This document shows, piece by piece, positions 54,915 through 63,107 of a DNA stretch of 64,000 nucleotides; the first letter of the stretch is position 1; each line of letters starts with the position of its first letter. This stretch comes from Fluviicoccus sp. (GTDB taxonomy: Bacteria > Pseudomonadota > Gammaproteobacteria > Pseudomonadales > Moraxellaceae). The stretch spans positions 79,989 to 143,988 of the forward strand of contig NZ_JAUSMX010000023.1 in assembly GCF_030646115.1 (NCBI RefSeq), written 5' to 3'. The translations under genes were made by a program, and so were the position numbers. Under the pieces are notes generated by a model. The model had not been told where the DNA came from, searched no databases, and saw nothing but the letters and a program-made list of their open reading frames with translations.

Positions 54915-55775
54915 TCAGGCACTCGCCGGAAGCTCAAAAGCCAGATTATCGATCAGTCGTGTCTTCCCCAGCCGGGCGGCAACCAAGATCACCAGCGCGG
55001 TATCTTCGGCCTTGGCAGGCAGGAGATCGGACGCACGACGCACCGATACATAGTCTGGATCAAATCCCGACTTTTGCAAGTGCTGGCGGGCAGCTTCAGT
55101 CAACATTTCGTAATCACGCTGACCATAGCCGATGGCGTCGCGCAATTGGCACAGGGTGCGGTAAACCATTGGCGCCTGCTGGCGTTCGGCCGCACTGAGG
55201 TAGCCGTTGCGTGAGCTCAGTGCCAGACCGTCTTCCGCCCGCAGTGTCGGCACACCGATAATGGTGATGGGGAAGTTCAGTTCCTGCGTCATGCGCCGCA
55301 CGATGGCCAATTGCTGGAAGTCCTTTTCGCCGAAGAAAGCCGTATCGGGCTGTACGATGTTGAACAGTTTGCTGACCACGCTGCTGACGCCGTCAAAATG
55401 ACCGGGACGGTGCGCGCCGCACAGTTCCTTGCCCAGTTCGGCCACATGAACGCTGGTGCTTTGGTTGAGGCCGTTGGCGTACATTTCGGTGGCGGCCGGG
55501 GCGAACAGGAAATCGCAACCGGCGGCAGCCAGCAGTTGGCTGTCGGCCTCCAGCGTGCGGGGATAGGTGCCGAAGTCTTCGTTGGCCCCGAACTGGGTCG
55601 GGTTGACGAAGATGCTGGCGACAACCAGGTCGCATTGCGCCTTGGCGCGTTCCACCAGCGAGATATGACCGGCGTGAAGGTTGCCCATGGTGGGCACGAA
55701 GCCGATGGTCTTGCCCTCGCGCCGGGCCTGGCGCAGTGGATCACGCAGGCCGTTGATGGTGTGTTCGGTTTTCAT
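54915..55775 (-). CDS. panC: Pantothenate synthetase
   Basis: ATP-dependent ligation of pantoate and beta-alanine. 286 residues; GFVPTMGNLHAGHISLVERA near the N-terminus (HxGH), VNPTQFGANEDF, EKDFQQLAIVRRM and the KMSKS-like SSRNGYLSA. Middle of the panB - panC - panD group, 15 bases after panB. Confidence 0.95.
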   Translation of the reverse strand: MKTEHTINGLRDPLRQARREGKTIGFVPTMGNLHAGHISLVERAKAQCDLVVASIFVNPTQFGANEDFGTYPRTLEADSQLLAAAGCDFLFAPAATEMYANGLNQSTSVHVAELGKELCGAHRPGHFDGVSSVVSKLFNIVQPDTAFFGEKDFQQLAIVRRMTQELNFPITIIGVPTLRAEDGLALSSRNGYLSAAERQQAPMVYRTLCQLRDAIGYGQRDYEMLTEAARQHLQKSGFDPDYVSVRRASDLLPAKAEDTALVILVAARLGKTRLIDNLAFELPASA

Positions 55776-55790
55776 GCGCGGGTCTCCGGA

Positions 55791-56585
55791 TTACTGGCTG
55801 AAGCCGTGCTCGGGGGCAGGGTAAGTGCCGGATTTCACATCCTGCACATAGGCGCTCAGTGCGTCTTTCACCGAGTCGCGGCCTTGCAGGTAGTTCTTGG
55901 CGAAGCGTGCGGGCTTGCCCTGATACATGCCCAGCAAATCGTGCAGCACCAACACTTGGCCGTCACAATGCGGGCCTGCGCCAATGCCGATCACAGGAAT
56001 GCTGACCGCTTCGGTCACCCGCTTTGCCACCGGTGTCGGTACGCATTCCAGCAGCAGCAGCGCGGCTCCGGCCTGTTCCAGAAGCTTGGCGTCTTCCACC
56101 ATCTTCGCGGCGGCATCAGCCGAGCGGCCTTGCACCTTGTAGCCGCCAAAGACATTGACGGATTGAGGGGTAAGCCCCATGTGCACACAGGCGGGAATGC
56201 CGCAGCGCGCCATTTGCGTAACGGTCTCTGCCAGCCAGCCGCCGCCTTCCAGCTTCACGGCGTGCGCGCCGGCCTGCATCAGGTCACCGGCGTTCTTCAG
56301 CGCGTCGGTGACGGTGGCGTAGGACATGAACGGCATGTCGGCGAAAATGAAGGCATGGTGATTGCCGCGGGCCACGCAACGGGTGTGGTACACCATGTCG
56401 GCCATGGATACGGGCAGGGTGGAGTCATGGCCTTGCAGCACCATGCCCAGCGAATCACCAATCAAAAGGCAATCCACGGCGGCCTGGCTCATGGTCTGGG
56501 CAAAAATGGCGTCGTAACAGGTGATCATGGCGAATTTTTCGCCGCGCTGTTTCAGGTCGCGCAGGGTGGTCAGGGAGACAGGCAT
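55791..56585 (-). CDS. panB: 3-methyl-2-oxobutanoate hydroxymethyltransferase
   Basis: First step of pantothenate synthesis: hydroxymethylation of ketoisovalerate. 264 residues; [41 protein letters not shown] and [14 protein letters not shown] are the family motifs. folK starts 20 bases upstream on the same strand. Confidence 0.95.
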   Translation of the reverse strand: MPVSLTTLRDLKQRGEKFAMITCYDAIFAQTMSQAAVDCLLIGDSLGMVLQGHDSTLPVSMADMVYHTRCVARGNHHAFIFADMPFMSYATVTDALKNAGDLMQAGAHAVKLEGGGWLAETVTQMARCGIPACVHMGLTPQSVNVFGGYKVQGRSADAAAKMVEDAKLLEQAGAALLLLECVPTPVAKRVTEAVSIPVIGIGAGPHCDGQVLVLHDLLGMYQGKPARFAKNYLQGRDSVKDALSAYVQDVKSGTYPAPEHGFSQ

Positions 56586-56604
56586 GCGGGCACCTCACAG
56601 GATT

Positions 56605-57108
56605 TCAGGTTTGCCACCAACCGGATTCGGCCAGGACAAGCAGGTCCGGGCCGGGTGTGGCGGCCTGTAGGCTAGCGGCTTTTGCTCCGTTTGGCAAAAC
56701 CGCGTCGGAGGCAATGTCCAGCAGCGGGACAATGACAAAGGCGCGATGGACCATTTCCGGGTGCGGAACGGTCAGGTTGACAGTGCGGATTTCATCGTCG
56801 GCGTAGAGCAGCAGGTCCAGATCCAGCGTACGCGGCCCCCAGTGCCTTTCCCTGACACGACCGGCATCATTTTCAATGGCTTGCAGTTCGGCCAGCAGTC
56901 GATGCGGAGTCAGGGCTGTTTCAAGGCGGGCAACGGCGTTGACGTAATCCGGCTGGTCCTGCGGGCCGATGGGGGGGCTGCCATACAGGCGGGAAACGTG
57001 CGTCAGCCGGGTGTCGGGCAGGGAGGCCATGGCTTGAACCGCGTAAACCAATTGCTCACGCGGTTGGCCCAGATTGGCCCCCAGGCCGATGAAGGCGGGG
57101 TACATCAT
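56605..57108 (-). CDS. folK: 6-hydroxymethyl-7,8-dihydropterin pyrophosphokinase
   Basis: Folate pathway kinase. 167 residues; IGLGANLGQP at the N-terminus and RHWGPRTLDLDLLLY (about 91-105) are the HPPK signatures. Overlaps pcnB by 4 bases; pcnB - folK - panB order is conserved in gammaproteobacteria. Confidence 0.95.
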   Translation of the reverse strand: MMYPAFIGLGANLGQPREQLVYAVQAMASLPDTRLTHVSRLYGSPPIGPQDQPDYVNAVARLETALTPHRLLAELQAIENDAGRVRERHWGPRTLDLDLLLYADDEIRTVNLTVPHPEMVHRAFVIVPLLDIASDAVLPNGAKAASLQAATPGPDLLVLAESGWWQT

Positions 57109-58421
57109 GCCTCGCCGGACTCCGGTGCAGCAGAGGATTGAGCCGGTTTTTTCCTTGCAGGCTTGCGCTTGCCGGCAACGGGACGGTCCAGTTGACGCAG
57201 CATCTGCTCACGGTGGTCGTCATGGGCGGTCTGGTATTCCTCCCACCAGACGGCCATGCCGTGTGTGCCCTTGTCGCCAGTCTGTTCACGTAACAGCAGG
57301 AAGTCGAAGGCGGCGCGGAAACGGGGGCTGGCCAGCAATTCCGGCACCTGACGCGACTTGGGGCGTTGCAGGCGCGGCTGCATTTCCCAGATTTCACGCA
57401 CGGTCTGGCTGGCATGCTTGGGAATGGCGGTACGCTGGTATTGTTGGCCCAGCGCCTGGATGGCGGCTTGCTGGTAAGCAGGCAGCAGCATTTCGCCTTC
57501 GTCCAGCCGTTGCTGCAGGATGCTTTGCTGAAGGTCCCACAACAGCACGGCGTAGAAGAAGGCCGGGTTGACCGTCTTGCCCTGACGCAGGCGTTCGTCG
57601 GTATTGCGCGAGGCCAGCGTCACTAGCGACGGCAGGTGGCCGCTTTCGCGGATATGCGGGAACAGTTGTGACAGCAGGCCGGAGAACTGCAAACCGGGCA
57701 TCAGCACTTCCAGATGGCCGCAGCTGAACAGTTTCAGGCTTTCATCATAAAGGCGGTGATGCGAAATGCTGCCCAGCAGGTAGGCCAGGCTGCGGATGGG
57801 CGCGGCGGTGCCTTTTTCCAGCGAGAAGCCAAGCTTGGCGGCAAAACGCAGCGCCCGCAGCATGCGCACCGGATCTTCACGGTAACGGACGGCGGCATCG
57901 CCGATCATGCGCAACTTGCGGGCGCGCAAGTCCTTCATGCCATCGGCAAAGTCGAGGATTTCCCCGGTCAGCGGATGGTAATAAAGGGCATTGATGGAGA
58001 AGTCTCGGCGCAGCGCATCCTGGTCAATGCGGCCCCAGACGTTGTCGCGGGTAATCATGCCGTGGTCGGAAGTTTGCCCGTGGCTGCCTTCATGGTGAGG
58101 CGCGCGGAAGGTGGCGACCTCGACCATGTGCCGGTTGTGATAGACATGGGCCAGCAGGAAACGGCGGCCGATGATCTGGCACTGACGGCCGAACACGTGC
58201 TTGATCTGATCCGGCGTGGCGTTGGTGGCAATGTCAAAATCTTTGGGATGCAAGCCCAGGACACTGTCGCGCACGCTGCCGCCGACGACATAGGCGGCAT
58301 AACCGGCAGCGTCGAGCTGCTTCACCACATGATGGGCGGCGTCACTGAAATCCACGCGATCCAGACCGGAGTCGGTGTCCTGGTAAATGACAGGTTGCAG
58401 GGGTGGGTTGTGTCTGCTCAT
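57105..58421 (-). CDS. pcnB: Poly(A) polymerase I
   Basis: Adds 3' poly(A) tails to RNA and promotes decay. 438 residues; nucleotidyltransferase motif GGSVRDSVLGLHPKDFDIATNA (about 47-68), RDFSINALYY, REDPVRMLRALRFAAKLGF, and a basic C-terminal tail rich in Arg/Lys (RPVAGKRKPARKKPAQ). Overlaps folK by 4 bases. Confidence 0.94.
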   Translation of the reverse strand: MSRHNPPLQPVIYQDTDSGLDRVDFSDAAHHVVKQLDAAGYAAYVVGGSVRDSVLGLHPKDFDIATNATPDQIKHVFGRQCQIIGRRFLLAHVYHNRHMVEVATFRAPHHEGSHGQTSDHGMITRDNVWGRIDQDALRRDFSINALYYHPLTGEILDFADGMKDLRARKLRMIGDAAVRYREDPVRMLRALRFAAKLGFSLEKGTAAPIRSLAYLLGSISHHRLYDESLKLFSCGHLEVLMPGLQFSGLLSQLFPHIRESGHLPSLVTLASRNTDERLRQGKTVNPAFFYAVLLWDLQQSILQQRLDEGEMLLPAYQQAAIQALGQQYQRTAIPKHASQTVREIWEMQPRLQRPKSRQVPELLASPRFRAAFDFLLLREQTGDKGTHGMAVWWEEYQTAHDDHREQMLRQLDRPVAGKRKPARKKPAQSSAAPESGEA

Positions 58422-58535
58422 GGAACGGGAGGGTTTCCTGCGTTCGGGAAAATCGGAGCCTGAATCATAGCAAGTTTTTCAGCCCGGCGTGAGGATTCGG
58501 CTGCGGGTGTCAAGGGTATATCCGTGTCGGGGCGT

Positions 58536-59243
58536 TCAGAACTGGTAATTGAGGCCAAAGCTGAATACCCCGCTGCGGGTGTTGACGGGTCCGTTCTCGT
58601 GCCGGTAGTCATGGGCCACGGTCATAGCCACCACTTTGGTAATGTGCTGCTTGTACTGGTTACTGACCCGCGTAATGACGCTGTCTTCACCAGCCTCCAG
58701 CGTGCCTTTGTGGATGAAGCGCGAGGCCTCACTGATCTTGCCGTCATAGTCCCAGCTCAGCAGGCCCATGGCGTTGTCTCTGGCGGGGCCGCCCACCGGT
58801 TTGGTATGGCGGATGCCGGGGCCAAGCTCCACTTTCAGGAAATGATGCTCGTTCTTGATAATTTCCCGTCCCAGTCCCAGCGAGACGAAGTTCTGGTAAT
58901 CGTTGGCGCTTAGCAGATCCTTTTCCCATTGGGCGCGAAAGGTGAAGAAGTCGCGCGGGTTGAAATAATGCCGTGCCTTGTAGTTGAGCAGATAACGTTC
59001 GGTATCGTTGGTGGCGGCAAGATCATCGCGCGTGCTGATGCCTTCGGCCGAGAAAATATTGACCCAGTAGTCACCGGTATGGGTCAGGGCAACTTTGCCG
59101 CGAAAGGTGTCCTTGCTGCCGCCAGTGCTGCCCATGCTGCTGATATATCCGGCATCGACCGTACCCGTCAGGCGTTTGACCGGTTCATCGGCATGGCTAT
59201 TGAAAGACAGGACAATCAGTAATGGCAATAACGACAAACGCAT
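58536..59243 (-). CDS. DUF481-family outer-membrane protein
   Basis: 235 residues: signal peptide (1-18, ending SHA) and a barrel-like body with alternating residues ending in GVFSFGLNYQF, the C-terminal Phe typical of outer-membrane barrels. The DUF481 features are GTVDAGYISSMGSTGGSKDTFRGKVALTHTG and a central TERYLLNYKARHYFNPRDFFTFRAQWEKD. Function unknown; isolated on the minus strand. Confidence 0.84.
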   Translation of the reverse strand: MRLSLLPLLIVLSFNSHADEPVKRLTGTVDAGYISSMGSTGGSKDTFRGKVALTHTGDYWVNIFSAEGISTRDDLAATNDTERYLLNYKARHYFNPRDFFTFRAQWEKDLLSANDYQNFVSLGLGREIIKNEHHFLKVELGPGIRHTKPVGGPARDNAMGLLSWDYDGKISEASRFIHKGTLEAGEDSVITRVSNQYKQHITKVVAMTVAHDYRHENGPVNTRSGVFSFGLNYQF

Positions 59244-59365
59244 GATTATCTCCGGTTCATGGGTGTGCGGATCATAACAAAGGGTTTGTCAGATTGACGT
59301 TGACGCCGGGACAGGTGAGAAAGGAAGCTGGACTTAATGTGTCGCAAACTCAAGGTTTGATCATC

Positions 59366-60310
59366 ATGCTGGACTGGTTGCTGGAAAAATCGCTGTTGGG
59401 CTATACCCGCGTGGGTTATGCAGTGCGTCATCGCCCGGACTGGGAGTATTTACCGCGTCTAGATGGCAGGACGGTGGTGGTGACCGGCGCTACCGGCGGT
59501 TTGGGCGCTGCGGCGGCAGAGCGGCTGGCGGGATTGGGGGCACGCGTAATCCTGGTGGGGAGGGATGCCGTCAAACTGGAAGCCATGTTGCAGCGCATAG
59601 GCCGCTTGCCCGGAGCCTGCAAGCCGGAGGTGGAGTCGGCGGACTTGTCGGATATGAAGTCGGTGGCGGCGCTGGGCCGACGGTTGGTGGCCCGCAAGCC
59701 GGATATCCTGCTGAATAACGCCGGTGTGTTATTGAACCGACGTACGGAAACGGAGGAAGGGCTGGAAAGCACATTTGCGACCAACCTGCTGGGCCATTAC
59801 ATCCTGACCGAAATATTGTTACCGACCTTGGCGGGGCGGCCGGGATCGCGGGTGATCAATGTTTCGTCCGGAGGCATGTATACCCAGCGTATCCGGTTGG
59901 ATGATCCGGAGACGCGTCAAATGCCTTATCAGGGGCCGGAGGTCTATGCGCGGACGAAACGCGCCCAGGTCATGCTGACCCGGCGTTGGGCGAAGCGCTT
60001 TCCGGCGTTGGCGGTGTTCAGCATGCATCCGGGCTGGGCGGATACCACGGGGGTGCAGAATGCCCTGCCGTTGTTCCGCAAGCTGACGCGCCCGGTATTG
60101 CGTAGTGCGGCGGAAGGGGCCGATACGATGGTGTGGCTGGCGGCGAGTGATGAGCCCTTGGGGGCATCAGGCCGGTTTTTCCATGACCGCCGGGTGTGGC
60201 CGGAACATCGCATGAACTCAACCCGGGAGCGGCCGGAAGAAACGGAGCAACTGGACGTGTTGCTGGAGGAGTATGCCGTACGGCTGCTGGGACAGGGGTG
60301 GCGCGGTTGA
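59366..60310 (+). CDS. Short-chain dehydrogenase of the DHRS12-like group
   Basis: 314 residues from the ATG at 59366 (MLDWLLEKSLLGYTR); AAGG lies upstream. The Rossmann motif VTGATGGLGAAAAERLA, NNAGVLL, INVSSGGMY and YARTKRAQ active-site Tyr/Lys are present. An atypical hydrophobic N-terminal 35 residues precede the Rossmann fold. Substrate unknown; isolated gene. The 59294 start is a less likely alternative. Confidence 0.85.
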   Translation: MLDWLLEKSLLGYTRVGYAVRHRPDWEYLPRLDGRTVVVTGATGGLGAAAAERLAGLGARVILVGRDAVKLEAMLQRIGRLPGACKPEVESADLSDMKSVAALGRRLVARKPDILLNNAGVLLNRRTETEEGLESTFATNLLGHYILTEILLPTLAGRPGSRVINVSSGGMYTQRIRLDDPETRQMPYQGPEVYARTKRAQVMLTRRWAKRFPALAVFSMHPGWADTTGVQNALPLFRKLTRPVLRSAAEGADTMVWLAASDEPLGASGRFFHDRRVWPEHRMNSTRERPEETEQLDVLLEEYAVRLLGQGWRG

Positions 60311-60353
60311 CGGATGGGTGTACCATGCCGGAAAAATGCCATGTCAGTTGTGA

Positions 60354-60665
60354 ATGATGAAAATTGATGTCCGTGCGGTTGCGGAACTGAAGGTGACCTG
60401 CGCTACTTGCCGTGCGTGTTGCTGCAAGCTGGAAGTGATGCTGATTACGGAAACAGGAGTTCCGGACTATTTCATTGAAATTGACGCCTGGGGCGGCGAG
60501 GTGATGCTGCGGTTGGAGGACGGCTGGTGCGCGGCGCTGGACCGGGAGACGTACATGTGCACCATTTACGAGAAACGGCCGTTGATTTGCCGGGAATTCG
60601 AGACGGGTTCGGCGGAGTGCCTGGATGAAAGGCAAGGGCTACTCAGCGAAGGGGGGCGCGTGTAA
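60354..60665 (+). CDS. YkgJ-family cysteine cluster protein
   Basis: 103 residues; CATCRACCCKLEVML near the N-terminus and CTIYEKRPLICREFETGSAEC at the C-terminus form the CxxCxxCC...C-x-x-Y-x-x-RP-x-x-CR signature of zinc- or Fe-S-binding YkgJ proteins. ATG-ATG at 60354/60357 are alternative starts. Role unknown. It is convergent with the following small gene, separated by a GC palindrome. Confidence 0.84.
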   Translation: MMKIDVRAVAELKVTCATCRACCCKLEVMLITETGVPDYFIEIDAWGGEVMLRLEDGWCAALDRETYMCTIYEKRPLICREFETGSAECLDERQGLLSEGGRV

Positions 60666-60679
60666 TCCTTCTGCAGGGG

Positions 60680-60693
60680 TGCCGGGCCCGGCA
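60680..60693. other. Perfect 14-base palindrome between convergent genes
   Basis: TGCCGGGCCCGGCA lies in the 30-base gap between two convergent genes. It is palindromic without a loop and lacks a T tract; it may be a hairpin terminator by extension or a protein site. Confidence 0.4.
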
Positions 60694-60695
60694 TT

Positions 60696-60923
60696 TCAGC
60701 CCAAGATCCATTTCCCGGCGTAATTCCGGGCGGCCTTGTTGCTGACGAAATTACCCAATCCTTCGCCACTTAACGCTAACTTCTTCATTTCAGACAATTT
60801 TTCATGTCCAAGGCTTTCTCGCGTGTATAAATAGAACCTGCCATCCTTGTACTGGATCGTGATTGATTCTTCTGTGATTTTAAACGCGAGAATGGCGGTT
60901 TTGCCGTTCTTGTAAGTTTGCAT
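60696..60923 (-). CDS. Small protein with a KTSC-like domain
   Basis: 75 residues from the ATG at 60923, with AGGAG about 9 bases upstream; the 61013 start is rejected because it adds a non-conserved extension. The sequence AILAFKITEESITIQYKDGRFYLYTRESLGHEKLSEMKKLALSGEGLG resembles KTSC-type single-domain proteins (I-x-Y-x-D-G-x-x-Y). Role unknown. Confidence 0.55.
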   Translation of the reverse strand: MQTYKNGKTAILAFKITEESITIQYKDGRFYLYTRESLGHEKLSEMKKLALSGEGLGNFVSNKAARNYAGKWILG

Positions 60924-61311
60924 TGAGCTCACTCCTGTGGCCTGGCCATGAGGTATTGACCTTAAATTAAAATCCATTTGTGTTGCCGTTTGAGAACAAA
61001 TGATGGGTTCCATAGCAAAGTGATACTGGGCTTTCTGATTGATTCAGCACGTTTCAAGTGTACGTGCTGAATCACCCGCCACTTTTTGAAGTCTAATGCG
61101 TCTTTGGTTAGATTGCAAATCATGTGGCCATGCATCGATTTGCTGACAAGCAACGGGCGCGGATTCAGAAGCTTATGCAGGGGGGGGGGTATCGTGATGC
61201 TTCTTAGGTTGGGAGTAATGGGAGTGTTGGCGTATTTGACCTGAAAAGTGCTATGCGTCTCCAAGGACGGCGCTGTGTTCAGGGGAGTGAAGCTGGCCTT
61301 CAGACTATCGG
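60924..61311. other. 388-base stretch without a supported gene
   Basis: The only long frame here (minus strand 61264-60962) has no ribosome site, runs across the start region of the small minus-strand gene and depends on a G10 homopolymer at 61180-61189, so I do not annotate it. The tract itself is unusual for this genome and is listed as a finding. Upstream signals for the 60696-60923 gene must be inside. Confidence 0.5.
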
Positions 61312-61965
61312 TTAGTTCCCTGAGGCCAGAGCCGGAGTTGCTTCAATTTCCTTCAGTCGGCTGATGATAGGGCTGAAGCGAACCTTTACAGTGCTGACTT
61401 CTGCCTTTTGCTCGGCAATCAGTTTCGACAGATCGGCGATTTGCAAATCCAGTTTTCCAACAGTGTTGCGGTCGCTTTCCGCCGGTTTCAGGCCCATGCG
61501 CTCCTTATTGGCCAAATCCTCTACAATATTGGCACGCATGCTGTTCAGCCGCATCAATTGCAGGCGGTTGTAACCCATGGAGGTATCCAACGCCTCAATT
61601 TGGCGGTCACGGGCACGGGTGGCGTCGCTGGCGGAGGAATATAGGCGGAGAATGCGGGCATCCTCCTTTTGACGCCGCATTGCGCTGTCACGGGCAGCCT
61701 TGTCCTGTTGGTAGAGGGTGGCGTCGAAAGCAGGAAAATGGCGGATGACCTGCATGTTGCGGTCCAGCATATCGTAGCCAAGACGGATATGGGTTTCGCT
61801 AATCTGGTCGCTCAGGGTGGTCTGGCCGCTGCTGTCAACATAGCGATACCAGATTTTGCGGCCGGATGTGCCGGAGCCTGCATCTGCCAAAGCAAGGGTG
61901 GTCAAGGCCATGCCGAGCAGGATGGCGGCAACCCGCCGGGGTGCATTCCATCGATTGTTCTTCAT
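61312..61965 (-). CDS. DUF4124-like secreted protein with a coiled-coil region
   Basis: 217 residues: signal peptide (1-27, ending ALA), an N-terminal DUF4124-like segment (WYRYVDSSGQTTLSDQI, about 36-52) and a long helical region (about 95-200) with heptad Leu/Ile (LQLMRLNSMRANIVEDLANK, LDLQIADLSKLIAEQKAEV). AGGAA lies about 10 bases before the start and a good promoter 85 bases upstream. Periplasmic, function unknown. Confidence 0.75.
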   Translation of the reverse strand: MKNNRWNAPRRVAAILLGMALTTLALADAGSGTSGRKIWYRYVDSSGQTTLSDQISETHIRLGYDMLDRNMQVIRHFPAFDATLYQQDKAARDSAMRRQKEDARILRLYSSASDATRARDRQIEALDTSMGYNRLQLMRLNSMRANIVEDLANKERMGLKPAESDRNTVGKLDLQIADLSKLIAEQKAEVSTVKVRFSPIISRLKEIEATPALASGN

Positions 61966-62307
61966 GGTGGTGTTTCCTGACGTGTATGCCTTGCTGGCTG
62001 GTGTTGGTAGGATGGGAAAAGGGCTTTTTGTACCCTGTTCAGTGGAATCAACCGATTTTATACGAATAAAATGTGATCTATGTCAAGAAATTCGCGGAAT
62101 GACAGTTGTTTGTCGGAAAATCCGGTGGGCGCTAGCCCAATAAGACCGGTTATAGATTGGCAGTCCAATATCCGTGGATGTGGCGCGTTTGCTGTTGGAA
62201 GGGTTCAGGCTTTGGAGGGTGGGGTATGGGTGCATAAGCGGCCGGGCTTGATCCGGCCAGGGCCTTCATCTTGGCGAAGGGTTGACGGGGAGGTTCCTTA
62301 TAGTATG
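61966..62307. other. 342-base gap between the DUF4124 gene and the distal integron cassette
   Basis: Contains the promoter of the minus-strand DUF4124-like gene and a GC hairpin GGCCGG-GCTTGAT-CCGGCC near 62240. No gene is supported. The R' partner of the terminal attC is not found in this gap; a one-mismatch GCCCAAT near 62134 is the nearest candidate. Confidence 0.5.
62057..62086 (-). promoter_or_regulatory. Sigma-70-type promoter of the DUF4124-like gene
   Basis: Minus-strand -35 TTGACA (62086-62081) and -10 TATAAA (62062-62057) with an 18-base spacer. The predicted start is about 62050, giving an 85-base leader. The -35 region overlaps an imperfect TTGAC-N4-ATCAC sequence resembling an Fnr-type box. 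Confidence 0.68.
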
Positions 62308-62314
62308 GTTAGGC
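62308..62314 (-). other. R''-type box (GCCTAAC) ending the distal cassette gene
   Basis: On the minus strand GCCTAAC fits RYYYAAC and contains the TAA stop of the distal cassette gene. The matching GTTRRRY box within about 150 bases was not found, so the terminal attC is degenerate or truncated at the chromosomal junction. Confidence 0.55.
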
Positions 62315-62665
62315 ATGTGGGCGGAGCAACGACTCTAGTTCACGTACGTGCCTTGACCTTGCTAAACCCTCACCCCCGGCGGTGGCACAGGATGCACACC
62401 ATTGTGCCCGACCAAGAGCAAGCTTGAGCATTTCTTTAGCAACGGAGGGTGCCGCGCCGTCAGCCGAATATTGAAGTGCTAAGGCAGCATAATCGCGGTC
62501 AAATGGCCATGGTAGCTTATTGGCTTCTAACTCTAATTGCTTCAAAAATGCAGCCACATCTTCGAGCGATGTAGCTGTCGAAGTTTTAGAAACGAGATCA
62601 TCTACGGCTGCAGTGCTGCTGCCTTCTCTTCTCAATGCTTCACCGGTGTGCTGAAAATCATTCAT
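62309..62665 (-). CDS. Distal cassette protein, function unknown
   Basis: 118 residues from the ATG at 62665, which lies 7 bases after the R' box GTTGGGC of the upstream attC, the usual spacing for cassette genes. A longer frame from 62710 would start inside the attC and is rejected. The stop TAA is inside the R'' box. The protein is soluble and mostly helical (SLEDVAAFLKQLELEANKLPW), with two cysteines in RAQWCASCATAGG near the C-terminus. No family recognised. Confidence 0.7.
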   Translation of the reverse strand: MNDFQHTGEALRREGSSTAAVDDLVSKTSTATSLEDVAAFLKQLELEANKLPWPFDRDYAALALQYSADGAAPSVAKEMLKLALGRAQWCASCATAGGEGLARSRHVRELESLLRPHA

Positions 62666-62672
62666 TGCTAAT

Positions 62673-62795
62673 GCCCAACTATCCGCGTAGGGTGCAAGCA
62701 CCCACAACAAAATAAACTAAAATTCAGTAATCACTGAATTCAAAATAGCCCCGTAAGCGGCTGGGTGCTTGTCACACTTGACGCAGAAGTTGGGC
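62673..62795. other. attC site A (123 bases)
   Basis: Bounded by RYYYAAC (GCCCAAC, 62673-62679) and GTTRRRY (GTTGGGC, 62789-62795). Inner arms CAAGCACCCA (62695-62704) and TGGGTGCTTG (62762-62771) pair perfectly, and a terminal loop stem AATTCAGT-AATC-ACTGAATT sits between. Site B shares the AAGCACCCACAACAAAAT stretch, showing one attC family. Confidence 0.85.
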
Positions 62796-62854
62796 AGACA
62801 CAACGCCAAAAAGCTGTTGTTGAACACAGTGCCTTAACTCATTCCACCAGGCTT

Positions 62855-63099
62855 TTAATTCGTTGTATAAGAAAATACTTTTTCACCGTGGCAGGTTGGG
62901 CAATCGTCCATGATATAAGAATTTTCATGCACGACACACTCAAAGCCGCGACCGCGACATTTGGGACATAATTTAAACCCATATTTTTCGTTTCTTTCGC
63001 CAGGAGCTAGTGCTGACAAAAAAGTCTTTTACGAATGGCGTTCTTAGTTTCATCATGATCCGTCACAAAACACCTATCGCCTAAATTAAGCCATACCAC
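62855..63099 (-). pseudogene. Zinc-ribbon cassette gene interrupted by a -1 frameshift
   Basis: Starting from GTG at 63099 the frame reads VWLNLGDRCFVTDHDETKNAIRKRLF and then stops early. After the A6 homopolymer at 63018-63023 (T6 on the coding strand) the next frame continues with LSALAPGERNEKYGFKLCPKC ... CPTCHGEKVFSYTTN to a TAA at 62855. One extra T would join them into an 81-residue protein with a DnaJ-like pair CPKCRGRGFEC and CPTCHGE. The GTG starts 8 bases after the previous gene's stop. It may be a true pseudogene, a programmed frameshift or a sequencing error. Confidence 0.65.
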
Positions 63100-63107
63100 G
63101 CCGGCAG

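Noticed and set aside
60962..61264. 100-residue minus-strand frame across the G10 tract
   Set aside because: No ribosome site, proline run from the homopolymer, overlaps the upstream region of a better gene, no recognisable motif.
62071..62090. Fnr-type box in the DUF4124 promoter
   Set aside because: Two mismatches to TTGAT-N4-ATCAA and overlap with the -35 box make the match inconclusive; mentioned only in the promoter note.
62898..62905. GTTGGGC inside the zinc-ribbon cassette as a possible third attC box
   Set aside because: It lies in the coding sequence and has no partner box or arms nearby.
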